64,000 bases of DNA, from contig LDJB01000002.1 in NCBI GenBank assembly GCA_001028815.1, positions 124,001-188,000 on the forward strand, written 5' to 3'. A program made the position numbers and the translations under genes. This document shows positions 25,657 through 34,906 of this stretch, piece by piece. The notes under the pieces are model-generated. The model did not search any database and was not told where the DNA came from. It saw only the letters and a list, made by a program, of their open reading frames with translations. The DNA is from Peptococcaceae bacterium 1109 (GTDB lineage: Bacteria; Bacillota; Limnochordia; Darwinibacteriales; Darwinibacteriaceae). Every line of letters starts with the position of its first letter. The first letter of the stretch is position 1.

Positions 25657-26700
25657 TTACGCTTCCCCCTTTGACTTCATAAAGCGGGTGAAGAGATACT
25701 CCGCGGCTACGAAGAAGATGATTACGCCCTGTAAGATGGTAATCAGTTCCCGGGGAACGCTGGTCAAACGGTCCATTGCTGCCGCTCCCGTCTGCAAGGC
25801 ACCGAACAGCACCGCGGCAAGGATGATCCCTACAGGGTGGTTTTTGCCCAACAGGGCAACAGCGACGCCCATAAACCCCAGATCTGGGGAGAACCGCTGG
25901 ATAAACCGGTTGTTAAGTCCTAAAATCTGTTCCGTCCCCGCAAGGCCCGCAAGGGCACCGCTGATGGCCATGGCTGCAACGGTAATCTTGGCCACGTTAA
26001 TGCCGCCATACTCTGCAGCCGTGGGGTTTAGCCCCACAGCCCTGATCTCATAGCCCAGTTTAGTGCGCCACATAAGGAAATACATAACAGCAGCCGCGGC
26101 AAAGGCAATGTACAAGGCGGTTGTGAGCCGTGTGGGAGGCATGAGCCTGCTCAGGGTAGCACTGGCAGCAACCCGCTTGGTTTCTGGGATCATGGTGCTG
26201 CCTTGAAATGGGCCAGTTACCAGCCAGTCCGTGAGGAAATAGGCGATATAGTTCATCATAATGGAGTTGATCACTTCGTGAATCCCGAACTTGGCTTTTA
26301 ACAGGCCTGGCACTGCCGCCCAAATAGCTCCGCCAATCATTCCCGCCATCACTGCCAAGGGCAGGTGGATGATCTTAGGCAGCCCGGTGAAGGTAAAGCC
26401 TACCCACGCTGCAGCAAAGGCGCCAATGTACAGCTGGCCTTCAGCCCCAATGTTAAACAGGCCGGCCCGGAACGCAAAGGCCACAGCAAGCCCAGTAAAC
26501 ATCAGGGGAGTGGCCCGCTGGAGCGTGGTGGCAAATCCTCGCATGGAGCCAAAGGACTCCTGCAGCAGTACTTTGTAAGCACTAAAGGGGCTTTCCCCAA
26601 CTGTTAAGATGAAAGCCGATCCCACGATTAAGGCAAGCAAAACAGCTAAGACTGGAGCTAAGACTACGGCTACCGGTATGCGCTTCGCTTTATCCAGCAA
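25657..26700 (-). CDS. ABC transporter permease (BMP/nucleoside type, NupP-like)
   Basis: 347-residue permease. It has the family pattern FRAGLFNIGAEGQLYIGAFAA near residues 80-100 and AVGLNPTAAEYGGINVAKI near 216-234. Translation starts at a TTG (26700) seven bases after GGGGGAGGG, overlapping the last 11 bases of the ATPase gene, so the two are translationally coupled. Forms the membrane channel with the gene at 24724. Confidence 0.9.
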   Translation of the reverse strand: MLDKAKRIPVAVVLAPVLAVLLALIVGSAFILTVGESPFSAYKVLLQESFGSMRGFATTLQRATPLMFTGLAVAFAFRAGLFNIGAEGQLYIGAFAAAWVGFTFTGLPKIIHLPLAVMAGMIGGAIWAAVPGLLKAKFGIHEVINSIMMNYIAYFLTDWLVTGPFQGSTMIPETKRVAASATLSRLMPPTRLTTALYIAFAAAAVMYFLMWRTKLGYEIRAVGLNPTAAEYGGINVAKITVAAMAISGALAGLAGTEQILGLNNRFIQRFSPDLGFMGVAVALLGKNHPVGIILAAVLFGALQTGAAAMDRLTSVPRELITILQGVIIFFVAAEYLFTRFMKSKGEA

Positions 26701-28240
26701 CGTTGTTCCCTCCCCCAGCTTTGTAATCCTCTAAGCGTCCGCCCAGCATTAAGAATCCCAGTTTATGCTCATCAGCCTCTTCCCTGGGCAATACCGCCAC
26801 GATCTTGCCGTTGTACATCACAGCAATCCGGTCGCTGAGGGACAGTATCTCATCTAGCTCTGCGGAAACGAGCAGTACTGCGGCACCCCGATCCCGCTGG
26901 GCTACCACCTGCTGGTGGATAAACTCAATGGCACCAATGTCCACGCCCCGGGTAGGCTGAGCGCAGATCAAGAGCTCAGGATTGCGGTCAAACTCCCGCG
27001 CCACAACTACCTTCTGCTGGTTCCCACCTGAAAGCTTGCGGGCTGGTTGATGAGGGTAGGGCGGGCGAATATCGAATGCTTCCACCAGCTTGCCCGCGTT
27101 GTCCCGAATCGCCTTGAAGTCCTGCACGCCAAACCTCTTCCTAAAGGGGGCCTCCGTATGGAGCCCTAAGATGAGGTTATCGGCGATGGAGTAGTCAAGG
27201 ACCAGGCCCCTTCTGTGGCGGTCTTCAGGAACGTATCCCAATCCAGCCTGCTTAATGCGGAGCGGCGGCCAGTCTGTGATATCCTTGCCGCCCAAGAAGA
27301 CCTGCCCCGATTCAGGGTGAATCAGCCCTGCAAGGCATTCCACGAGTTCTGTTTGGCCGTTCCCTTCCACGCCCGCGATGCCCAAAATCTCGCCTCGGCG
27401 AACTGTAAGGCTGACGCCGTTCACCTTGTAAGCACCCCGGCTATCCTTCACCACCAGGTCCCGGACTTCGAGGACATCTTCACCAGGTTTGGCCTCATCC
27501 TTCTCTACCTGCAGGAGGACTTCCCGGCCCACCATCATTTCCGCCAGGTCTTGAGGGTTAGTGTCCGCGGTCGCCTTAGTGCCAACCTTCTTGCCCCGCC
27601 GCAGGACTGTCACCCGATCGGAAATGGCCAAGACTTCCCTGATCTTGTGGGTAATAAAAATGATACTAGTGCCTTTCGCACGCAAGTTATGCATAACTTC
27701 CATTAAATCATCGACTTCCTGTGGGGTGAGGACCGCGGTGGGTTCATCAAGGATTAAGATCTCTGCTCCCCGGTACAGGGCTTTTAAAATTTCCACCCGC
27801 TGCTGCAGGCCCACGGATAGATCTTGAATCTTGGCGCGAGGATCAATTTTCAGACCATAGCTTTCAGACAGGCGCTCAACTTCCGCCACAGCCCGGTCGT
27901 AATCGAGGAAGGGTCCCCGCTTGATCTCAGATCCCAGGACGATGTTCTCTGCCACAGTGAGCGGTTCTACCAGCATAAAATGCTGAAAAACCATGCCGAT
28001 CTTGAGATTAATTGCGTCGCGAGGTTCATTGATCTGCACCCGTTGGCCCCGCACATGAATCTCACCAGCATCGGCACGGTACAAGCCGTACAAAATACTC
28101 ATTAAGGTTGACTTGCCTGAACCGTTCTCACCCACCAGTGCGTGGATTTCCCCTTCTTCTACATCAAAGGAAATCCGGTCGTTGGCTAACACCCCAGGAA
28201 ACTGCTTGGTGATGCCCTTCATTTCCAGGACTATTGCCAT
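26690..28240 (-). CDS. ABC transporter ATPase, duplicated (NupO-like)
   Basis: 516 residues with two ATP-binding domains in tandem, as in RbsA/NupO. The first carries a full Walker A (GENGSGKST, about residues 37-45), the signature SVGLQQRVEILKAL and DEPTAVLTP; the second has a degenerate Walker A (GVEGNGQTELV), LSGGNQQKVVVAREF and ELLICAQPTRGVD. This pattern is normal for the family. AAAGGAGG precedes the ATG at 28240. It follows the binding-protein gene after a hairpin that probably limits read-through. Confidence 0.92.
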   Translation of the reverse strand: MAIVLEMKGITKQFPGVLANDRISFDVEEGEIHALVGENGSGKSTLMSILYGLYRADAGEIHVRGQRVQINEPRDAINLKIGMVFQHFMLVEPLTVAENIVLGSEIKRGPFLDYDRAVAEVERLSESYGLKIDPRAKIQDLSVGLQQRVEILKALYRGAEILILDEPTAVLTPQEVDDLMEVMHNLRAKGTSIIFITHKIREVLAISDRVTVLRRGKKVGTKATADTNPQDLAEMMVGREVLLQVEKDEAKPGEDVLEVRDLVVKDSRGAYKVNGVSLTVRRGEILGIAGVEGNGQTELVECLAGLIHPESGQVFLGGKDITDWPPLRIKQAGLGYVPEDRHRRGLVLDYSIADNLILGLHTEAPFRKRFGVQDFKAIRDNAGKLVEAFDIRPPYPHQPARKLSGGNQQKVVVAREFDRNPELLICAQPTRGVDIGAIEFIHQQVVAQRDRGAAVLLVSAELDEILSLSDRIAVMYNGKIVAVLPREEADEHKLGFLMLGGRLEDYKAGGGNNVAG

Positions 28241-28262
28241 GGGTAAGCCTCCTTTATCGGAA

Positions 28263-28289
28263 AAAAGGGAGCAATGACTGCTCCCTTTT
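28263..28289. terminator. Hairpin terminator/attenuator between BMP protein and ATPase genes
   Basis: Eleven-base stem AAAAGGGAGCA (28263-28273) with TGCTCCCTTTT (28279-28289), T-rich on the minus strand. It would let most transcripts end after the abundant binding protein. Confidence 0.75.
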
Positions 28290-28323
28290 CTACTGTACCA
28301 TTTTTACTTCTTGAGCTCAATTG

Positions 28324-29298
28324 CTATTTGGTTGGGTCAGTAACTACGATTTCACCAGAGATAATCTTGGCTCTTGCATCTTCTACTGCTTCCAGTACGG
28401 AGGCTGGTACAATGTGCTTGGTGAAGGTGAATGGGCTGGTGCCTACACCGCCGTCGGCAACGCCGAAGCTGCGCACGCCTGCCTCAAACTTGCCCTCGAG
28501 AACGTCCTTGATGGTTTCATACACAGCCAAGTCAACGCGCTTTACCATACTGGTCAAGACTGTTCCAGGAGCCAGGTGGTCTTGATCAGAGTCAACGCCG
28601 ATGGCATAGAAACCATTGTCAGAAGCTGCTTCGATTACGCCAAGCCCAGTACCGCCTGCAGCGTGGTAAATAACGTCGGCGCCCCGCTCATACTGGCTGA
28701 TAGCCATTTCCTTGCCCCGGCCTGGGTCGTTGAAGTCGCCTACGTAGCCAGAAAAGACTTCCGCATTGGGGTTAACGTACTTTACGCCCTCAATAAAGCC
28801 CACTTCAAACTTACGGATGAGGGGTACTTCCATGCCGCCAACAAAGCCCACTTTGTTGGACTTGGTCATCAGGCCAGCCACCACACCCACTAAGAAGGAG
28901 CCTTCATGCTCTTCAAACACCAGGGATGCGACGTTGGGCATATCCACAACGGTGTCAACAATGGCAAACTTGGTGTCGGGGTAGTCTGCGGAAACGGAGT
29001 ACATTGCGCTCTCATGTGTAAAGCCGATTGCGATTACCAGATCCATGCCCGCATCAGCAAAGAAACGCTGATGGTCTTCCATTTCAGAGATATCGAAGGG
29101 TTCTACATAGCTGAAGTAAATGCCCAGTTCATCTCTGGCCCGCAAGAGTCCGCGGAAAGCCGCATCGTTAAAGGACTGGTCACCTAACCCACCTTCAGAG
29201 AGAACCAGGCCAACCCGGATCTGCTGAGCAAAGGCTGAACCGGTGAGTAGGCCGAAAACTAACGCGACAACCACAAATAGACTAAATCTTTTTGCCAT
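28324..29298 (-). CDS. BMP-family substrate-binding protein (nucleoside type)
   Basis: 324-residue exported protein of the Bmp/Med/PnrA family. The signal peptide ends GSAFAQQ without a lipobox cysteine. The conserved LVLSEGGLGDQSFNDAAFRGL follows near residues 31-51, DLVIAIGFTHESAM near 90, and GADVIYHAAGGTGLGVIEAA and AIGVDSDQDHLAPGTVLTSM further on; these contact the nucleoside in PnrA-like proteins. GGAGG lies before the ATG at 29298. It heads the complete importer with the ATPase and two permeases downstream. Confidence 0.92.
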   Translation of the reverse strand: MAKRFSLFVVVALVFGLLTGSAFAQQIRVGLVLSEGGLGDQSFNDAAFRGLLRARDELGIYFSYVEPFDISEMEDHQRFFADAGMDLVIAIGFTHESAMYSVSADYPDTKFAIVDTVVDMPNVASLVFEEHEGSFLVGVVAGLMTKSNKVGFVGGMEVPLIRKFEVGFIEGVKYVNPNAEVFSGYVGDFNDPGRGKEMAISQYERGADVIYHAAGGTGLGVIEAASDNGFYAIGVDSDQDHLAPGTVLTSMVKRVDLAVYETIKDVLEGKFEAGVRSFGVADGGVGTSPFTFTKHIVPASVLEAVEDARAKIISGEIVVTDPTK

Positions 29299-29474
29299 GC
29301 CATGACCTCCTGTATAGTTAATGTTTCACCTCTATTTTTCGCTGTGGCTTGAGAAACTCCTTCCGCGCTTGGCACCAGTTTCAGCTGATGATAGAAAGGA
29401 AAAAAGGACCTTGCTGGAAGAACGCAGAATAATGGCGTATAAACCAGGAAAATCTTTCTAGAAAGGTGATACCC

Positions 29475-31286
29475 ATGTCCGCTGCCAAACCGGCTCGCTT
29501 AACCCGAGCAGAAGTCCCTGTGGAACAAACGTGGCGTTTAGAAGACCTGTTTCCCGCTCCTGAGGACTGGGAAAAGGAACTGCAAGCTGTTGAAGGAGAT
29601 CTTGTCACTGTTACTCAGTACAAGGACCGCCTAGGAGAAGGAGCCGGGGTCCTCTTAGACTGCCTTGCCGCGTGGGAAAAACTAGCGGTGCGCCTCACCC
29701 GCGTATATACGTACGCCAGCCTGCACCTAGAGGCAGATGGAACAAGCCCCACCTACCAAGAGTGGGCCCAACGGGCCGCGGCCCTCATCGCAAAAGTCCA
29801 GGCAGCCTTGTCCTTTGTGGAATCGGAGATCATTGCGCTGGAAGAGGGGCGTCTCGAAGAATACCTTGCCCAAAACCAGGGTTTGGCAGTGTATGCCAGG
29901 CACCTCAAGGACCTAGTGGAGACAAAGCCCTATCGGCTCCATCCAGAAACGGAAGAAGCCCTCGCGGCTCTAGGAGAAGTCTTGAACGCCCCGAGCGTGA
30001 TCTACAACCGCTCCAAGTCCGCGGACATGCAGTTCGATCCGGTGGTGGACAAAACCGGGCAAGAACTGCCTAACTCCTTCGCCCTGTATGAAGAGAAGTA
30101 TGAAAGCTCCCCTGATACAGAACTCAGGCGCAATGCCTTTGCGTCCTTCACCCGCACCCTAAAGCAGTACAAACACACCTATGCTGCTGTTTACGGGACT
30201 GAGGTGAAGCGCCAAGTGACGCTTGCTAGGCTGAGAGGCTACGGTTCCGTTACGGAAATGCTTCTCCACCCGCAGCACGTCACCTTAGAGATGTACCACA
30301 ACCTCCACGACATCATCCAGAAGGAACTAGCCCCCCATATGCGCCGCCTGGCAAGGCTCAAGAAGCGCATCTTGGGCCTGGATGAAATGCGGTTCTGCGA
30401 CCTAAAGGCGCCCCTGGACCCAGAATTCCAGCCCCCCACCACCTATGAAAAGGCCAGCGGGGTCATTTTAGATGCTCTGTCCATCCTCGGCGATGAGTAT
30501 ATTGAGATCATGCGCCAAGCCCTCACAGACCGCTGGGTGGATCGGGCAGATAACGTCGGGAAGTCGACGGGGGCATTCTGCTCCAGCCCCTATGGAGTCC
30601 ATCCTTTCATCTTGGTTACCTGGACCGACGACATGCGGAGCGCCTTTACCCTCGCCCACGAACTAGGGCATGCAGGCCACTTCGCCCTTGCCGGCAAACA
30701 TCAGAGGTATGTCAATATCCGGCCCTCTCTCTACTTCGTGGAGGCCCCCAGCACCATGAACGAGCGCATCCTCGCACACCATCTCTTGGCACGTGCAGAG
30801 GATCCCCGCATGCGCCGCTGGGTAATTCTCCAAAGCTTAGAAACTTACTACCACAACTACGTCACCCACATGCTAGAAGCAGAGCTTCAGCGCCGGGTGT
30901 ATAAGCTCGCTGAGCAAGGCCGGCCCATCACCGCCAACCTGCTGTGCGATCTCAAGGGCAGTGTCTTGGATGAGTTCTGGGGAGGCGAAGTGGTCATCGA
31001 TGAAGGGGCCACCCTCACCTGGATGCGCCAGCCTCACTACTACATGGGCCTGTACCCATACACCTACTCTGCGGGCCTTACCGTTTCCACTGTATGTGCC
31101 CAGCGGTTCGAAGAAGAAGGCCCCGCGGCGGTGGAGCGCTGGCTGGAAGCCCTCCGAGCTGGCGGTACGCTCAGGCCCTTGGAAATCACTAAGCTGGCAG
31201 GGGTAGACATGGAAAAACCGGATCCCATCAAAGAGGCGGTAGCCTACGTAGGATCCCTCATTCGAGAATTGGAGGCAAGCTTCTAA
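29475..31286 (+). CDS. pepF: Oligoendopeptidase F
   Basis: 603-residue M3-family zinc endopeptidase that degrades short peptides in the cytoplasm. The zinc motif is FTLAHELGHAGH (HExxH near residues 395-399), with the downstream glutamate in VEAPSTMNERILAHHLL. VEQTWRLEDLFP at the start and LKQYKHTYAAVYGTEVKRQV in the middle are typical of PepF. The frame opens with a GTG at 29466, but the ATG at 29475 sits behind AAAGGTG and is preferred. Monocistronic with a strong terminator. Confidence 0.95.
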   Translation: MSAAKPARLTRAEVPVEQTWRLEDLFPAPEDWEKELQAVEGDLVTVTQYKDRLGEGAGVLLDCLAAWEKLAVRLTRVYTYASLHLEADGTSPTYQEWAQRAAALIAKVQAALSFVESEIIALEEGRLEEYLAQNQGLAVYARHLKDLVETKPYRLHPETEEALAALGEVLNAPSVIYNRSKSADMQFDPVVDKTGQELPNSFALYEEKYESSPDTELRRNAFASFTRTLKQYKHTYAAVYGTEVKRQVTLARLRGYGSVTEMLLHPQHVTLEMYHNLHDIIQKELAPHMRRLARLKKRILGLDEMRFCDLKAPLDPEFQPPTTYEKASGVILDALSILGDEYIEIMRQALTDRWVDRADNVGKSTGAFCSSPYGVHPFILVTWTDDMRSAFTLAHELGHAGHFALAGKHQRYVNIRPSLYFVEAPSTMNERILAHHLLARAEDPRMRRWVILQSLETYYHNYVTHMLEAELQRRVYKLAEQGRPITANLLCDLKGSVLDEFWGGEVVIDEGATLTWMRQPHYYMGLYPYTYSAGLTVSTVCAQRFEEEGPAAVERWLEALRAGGTLRPLEITKLAGVDMEKPDPIKEAVAYVGSLIRELEASF

Positions 31287-31290
31287 CGAC

Positions 31291-31317
31291 AAAAGCCCCG
31301 GAAAACCCGGGGCTTTC
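31291..31317. terminator. Bidirectional terminator between pepF and hppA
   Basis: Stem AAAGCCCCGG/CCGGGGCTTT around a short A-rich loop, with T- or A-runs on both sides, between convergent genes. Confidence 0.85.
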
Positions 31318-31332
31318 TCATGCCTATCTGGC

Positions 31333-33402
31333 CTAGAACAAGGAGAACAGGGCAAAGAGCCCTACGGCCAGTGAAGCTACAAGGGACACCACAGTGATCT
31401 GGGTATTGATGGACGGGCCCGCCGTATCTTTGCACGGGTCGCCAACGGTATCGCCGATCACAGCGGCCTTATGGGCAAGTGAACCCTTGCCGCCGAAACT
31501 GCCCGATTCCACAAGTTTCTTCGCGTTGTCCCATAGCCCGCCCGCGTTGCTCATGAACAGGGCCAGAAGGAGGCCAGAGACGATGTTACCAGCGAGGAAG
31601 CCCCCTACTGCAGGAATGCCGCCGATGAAGCCAACGGCAAAGGTGGTGATGATCGCCAGCAGGCCAGCAGGGATAAGCTCCTTCAAGGCTCCTTCTGTAG
31701 CAATGGTGATGCAGCGGTCGTACTCTGGATCGGCCTTCCCTTCACGCAGGCCCTTGATCTCCTTGAACTGGCGGTGGATTTCATCCACCAGCCGCTCCGC
31801 ATTGCGGTTCACGCCCAGCATAAGCATGGCAGAGAACACCGCGGGAACAGCAGACCCGGCCAAAAGGCCGAAGAATACACGGGGGTTCATCACGTCAAAG
31901 CCTTCGATCAAGGCCATCGCATGGGAGCCAAGGACATCGTTGGCTTCCGCAAGGAAGGCTCCTAGAAGGGAAATAACCGTGAGCCCTGCGGCCCCGATGG
32001 CAAAGCCTTTAGTGATGGCTTTTACCGTATTACCTGCACTGTCCAGCTCGTCTGTGATGTCCAGGGCCTGATCCCCGAGGCTGGCCATTTCCACCAGACC
32101 ACGGGCATTGTCGACGATAGGCCCATAGGCGTCATTGGAGATGACCATACCTACGATGGAGAGCATCCCCACCGCGGCCATCGCAATTCCAAAGAGGGCA
32201 TCGGCAATGGTGCCATCCACGATGCCGTTGGTCATAGTAAAGGACAGCAGTGCGGCCACGCCGATTCCAATCAGGGCAGGAAACACACTAGCCAGCCCGT
32301 AGCTCATGCCGGAGATAATGGTAAAGGCAGGACCCGACTGAGAAACACTGGCCACCCGTTCCACAGGTTTGCGCCTGTCATTGGTGAAGTAGTCGGAGGA
32401 AATCCCGATGATGGTACCAACGGCCAAGCCCACCATGGTGGCACCCCAGTACAGCCAGTTGAAGCCGCCAAGGGCAGTAATGACTCCGCTGAGCACAACG
32501 TAGAGGCCGGTGGTAACATATGTTGAACTGTTCAGTGCGGTAGTAGGGTCGCCCTTCTCATTGATCCGGGCTGCAACCACCCCGATGATAGAAGCGATCA
32601 GGCCCGCTGCGGCAAAGGCAAACACCATGGAAACGTTCTTGCCCAAGCCGCCGTCTAGAGCGGCAGCCAGCACCAAGGCTGCAGAGAGAGAGGCCACATG
32701 AGAGTCAAAGAGGTCTGCACCCATGCCTGCAACGTCCCCAACGTTGTCGCCCACGTTGTCGGCGATTACCGCGGGGTTGCGGGGATCGTCTTCAGGGATA
32801 TCCAGTTCCACTTTGCCTACTAAGTCAGCGGCGATGTCTGCAGTCTTAGTAAAAATACCGCCGCCGGCCTTGGCAAACAAGGCGAGTGACGATGCTCCCA
32901 AGCTGAAGCCTAGAGTGATGCCGGGGTCTTTAGTAATGAAGATAACCGCTGTCACGCCCAGGAGGCTTGCGCCTACCACGGCCATGCCCATCACTGCGCC
33001 GCCCCGGAAACCGGTCAAGAATGCAGGGGCTTTACCCCTAGTTGCCGCTTGGGCTGTGCGGGTATTAGCCATTGTGGCCACGGCCATGCCTACATAGCCA
33101 GCGAACCCCGAAAAGAAGGCACCGGCAATGTAAGCTCCAGCGAGCCAAAGATTGTCTCTGATACTTCCCTGCCAGAAAGGCCGGGGCAGGAAAAGGGTTA
33201 TTAGCAGGCTGGCGCCCAGGACAAACCATCCTAAGAGAGTGTATTCACGCCTTAGAAATGTCCGGGCGCCCCGCTGAATAAGCGCGCCTATCCCCTCAAC
33301 TTCCTTGCTTCCTGGCGGCTGCTGCCGCACCCAACTGTACAGCCAAGCCGCAAGTGCCCAGGCAAGCAGTGCGGCCCCGCCGGCAAATCCATAGTACACC
33401 AT
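31333..33402 (-). CDS. hppA: Membrane-bound ion-pumping pyrophosphatase (K+-independent type)
   Basis: 689 residues with about 15-16 membrane helices. It couples hydrolysis of pyrophosphate to ion export. The substrate site includes DIAADLVGKVELDIPEDD, the following DNVGDNVGDVAGMGADLFDS, and near the C-terminus GDTVGDPCKDTAGPSIN. In the AGNTVKAITKG segment a lysine and a threonine occupy the two positions that are Ala and Gly in potassium-dependent enzymes, which marks the K+-independent, normally proton-pumping class. GGGGGAG precedes the ATG at 33402. Single gene. Confidence 0.95.
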   Translation of the reverse strand: MVYYGFAGGAALLAWALAAWLYSWVRQQPPGSKEVEGIGALIQRGARTFLRREYTLLGWFVLGASLLITLFLPRPFWQGSIRDNLWLAGAYIAGAFFSGFAGYVGMAVATMANTRTAQAATRGKAPAFLTGFRGGAVMGMAVVGASLLGVTAVIFITKDPGITLGFSLGASSLALFAKAGGGIFTKTADIAADLVGKVELDIPEDDPRNPAVIADNVGDNVGDVAGMGADLFDSHVASLSAALVLAAALDGGLGKNVSMVFAFAAAGLIASIIGVVAARINEKGDPTTALNSSTYVTTGLYVVLSGVITALGGFNWLYWGATMVGLAVGTIIGISSDYFTNDRRKPVERVASVSQSGPAFTIISGMSYGLASVFPALIGIGVAALLSFTMTNGIVDGTIADALFGIAMAAVGMLSIVGMVISNDAYGPIVDNARGLVEMASLGDQALDITDELDSAGNTVKAITKGFAIGAAGLTVISLLGAFLAEANDVLGSHAMALIEGFDVMNPRVFFGLLAGSAVPAVFSAMLMLGVNRNAERLVDEIHRQFKEIKGLREGKADPEYDRCITIATEGALKELIPAGLLAIITTFAVGFIGGIPAVGGFLAGNIVSGLLLALFMSNAGGLWDNAKKLVESGSFGGKGSLAHKAAVIGDTVGDPCKDTAGPSINTQITVVSLVASLAVGLFALFSLF

Positions 33403-33492
33403 GCACCCTACTCCCCCTTTTGATCAACTCCCACCATCATATGCCGCTCCTCTACGGGCAGCACCTTGCATAAAGTTTGCAGTTTTTCCAAA

Positions 33493-33562
33493 TATATCGT
33501 TGACAGATATATCGACCGGCGATATACTTATATCGTCACACGATATATCGTAAGACGATGTA
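33493..33562 (+). promoter_or_regulatory. PadR promoter with four overlapping operator boxes
   Basis: A consensus promoter, -35 TTGACA (33500-33505), 17-bp spacer, -10 TATACT (33523-33528), is covered by four copies of TATATCG-N5-CGATATA: 33493-33511 (one mismatch), 33508-33526 (perfect), 33529-33547 (perfect) and 33544-33562 (one mismatch). Centres are 15, 21 and 15 bp apart. Such palindromes are the usual form of PadR sites and imply autorepression of the PadR-DUF2812 pair. Confidence 0.78.
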
Positions 33563-33582
33563 CTTAGGAAGGAGTCTATGGA

Positions 33583-33909
33583 ATGGCTGAGGACCAAGGA
33601 TACGTTGCGCTAACTGAAGGGGTGTACTACATTCTCCTGGCGCTCCACAGCCCCCTGCACGGCTATGGAATCATGCAGTGGGTGCGGGAGGTTACAAACG
33701 AGAGGGTGAACTTGGCACCAGGGACCCTATACGGCGCGCTGAACAATCTCCTGGAACGGGGATGGATTCGGGCCGCAGATCACTCAGGTGACAAAACCCG
33801 CAAAGAATACTGTATCACACAGGAAGGAAAGCAGGCACTAATGGAGGAAATAAGGCGCCTGGAAGAGCTGGTGCAAAATGGCCGCCGTATTATGGGAGGG
33901 ATGAACTGA
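33583..33909 (+). CDS. PadR-family transcriptional regulator
   Basis: 108 residues, the size of the short (subfamily 2-like) PadR proteins: a winged helix (VYYILLALHSPLHGYGIMQWV near residues 13-33, LAPGTLYGALNNLLERGWI near 46-64) and a C-terminal dimerisation helix. AAGGAG stands about 10 bases before the ATG. The stop overlaps the ATG of the DUF2812 gene, a common PadR partner. Four operator boxes lie over its promoter. Confidence 0.93.
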   Translation: MAEDQGYVALTEGVYYILLALHSPLHGYGIMQWVREVTNERVNLAPGTLYGALNNLLERGWIRAADHSGDKTRKEYCITQEGKQALMEEIRRLEELVQNGRRIMGGMN

Positions 33910-34424
33910 TGCGCCGCAGCATCATCAAACTGTTTATGGATTACGAGAAGGAAGAAAAATGGCTGAACAGTCTGTCAGCCAAGGGACTTCAACTTGTGCA
34001 CTACTCGTTTCCAAGATACGTTTTCGATGAGGGCGAGCCCGGGGAATACATCTACCGCATACAGCTCCTGGAGAACTTACCTACGCATGCAGAGAGTCAA
34101 GCATATATCCGCTTCCTTGAGGACTTAGGCGTAGAAATGGTAGGTTCTTATGTTCGCTGGGCATATTTCCGCAAGAAAGCTGCGGACGGCCCCTTCGAGC
34201 TCTATTCCGATTTAGAGTCGAGAATCCGCCACTACAGCCAGATCTGCCTCATGATTGGCGTGGTGGGCGGGATCAACCTAGTGGTCGGCATCACCAACCT
34301 CATCAACTTGGGCACTCCCATCGCGTGGCTGAACGTTCTTGCTGCGGGCCTGGCAGCCATCCCTTTCACCTTCTACGGCAGGCGGATGCTGAAGCTCAAG
34401 CGCTCCCAGCAGATCTATGAGTAG
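33909..34424 (+). CDS. DUF2812 membrane protein
   Basis: 171 residues. The N-terminal half is the soluble DUF2812 domain (KEEKWLNSLSAKGLQLVHYS near residues 13-32, YRIQLLENLPTHAESQAYIRFLEDLG in the middle) and two hydrophobic helices follow (about 115-135 and 138-158) before a basic tail. It overlaps the PadR stop by one base. DUF2812 proteins are repeatedly encoded after PadR regulators; function unknown, possibly membrane-stress related. Confidence 0.88.
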   Translation: MRRSIIKLFMDYEKEEKWLNSLSAKGLQLVHYSFPRYVFDEGEPGEYIYRIQLLENLPTHAESQAYIRFLEDLGVEMVGSYVRWAYFRKKAADGPFELYSDLESRIRHYSQICLMIGVVGGINLVVGITNLINLGTPIAWLNVLAAGLAAIPFTFYGRRMLKLKRSQQIYE

Positions 34425-34427
34425 GAC

Positions 34428-34459
34428 AGGTGCGGCTCCGTGCCGCACCTAGTTTTTTT
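34428..34459 (+). terminator. Terminator of the PadR-DUF2812 operon
   Basis: Stem AGGTGCGGC (34428-34436) with GCCGCACCT (34442-34450), then AGTTTTTTT. It overlaps the stop codon of the convergent gene at 34449. Confidence 0.88.
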
Positions 34460-34886
34460 CCCCATCCAGCCGGCAGAGGATATAAACAAGCCCCAGACCC
34501 CAGATAAGGCCACCTATGTGATTGTTGAGGACGGTGGGTAGATCCAAAACCGTCAGTTCGGGCAGCTGGAACAAGACAGGAACTGCATAGCTCAGCAGGC
34601 CACTCACCATGCTGAAGAAAACTCCTTTGCCAAGCAGTCCTTGGGAAGAAATCTGGGGGATGAGGAAAGCAAATACCACGCCTAGAAAGCCAACCCAGAT
34701 AAGCTGAACCACCTGAGCATAGGCCTGCTGGGCAAAGCTCTGGGGCAGCGATCCAAAAATGATCACCCCCGCCCAATCCAAGAGACGCAGTTGGCCAAAC
34801 CCTAGGGCGTAGGCAGCGTTGCTCCACAGGTTCATGGGGATGCCCGCGCCCACACCGGCGGTGAGGCCTCTGTAAAACCTATCCAT
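34449..34886 (-). CDS. Conserved membrane protein (YqhR-like)
   Basis: 145 residues with four predicted helices and a start MDRFYRGLTAGVGAGIPMNL, similar in layout to YqhR-type membrane proteins of Firmicutes. The ATG at 34886 is chosen over 34910 because GGGAGGGGG precedes it and the family start fits. It follows the alcohol dehydrogenase gene by about 20 bases. Role unknown. Confidence 0.65.
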   Translation of the reverse strand: MDRFYRGLTAGVGAGIPMNLWSNAAYALGFGQLRLLDWAGVIIFGSLPQSFAQQAYAQVVQLIWVGFLGVVFAFLIPQISSQGLLGKGVFFSMVSGLLSYAVPVLFQLPELTVLDLPTVLNNHIGGLIWGLGLVYILCRLDGEKN

Positions 34887-34906
34887 GCCTCTTACCCCCT
34901 CCCCAC

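Noticed and set aside
28263-29465. Purine riboswitch before the BMP importer
   Set aside because: I looked upstream of 29298 for the conserved purine-aptamer loops and did not find them.
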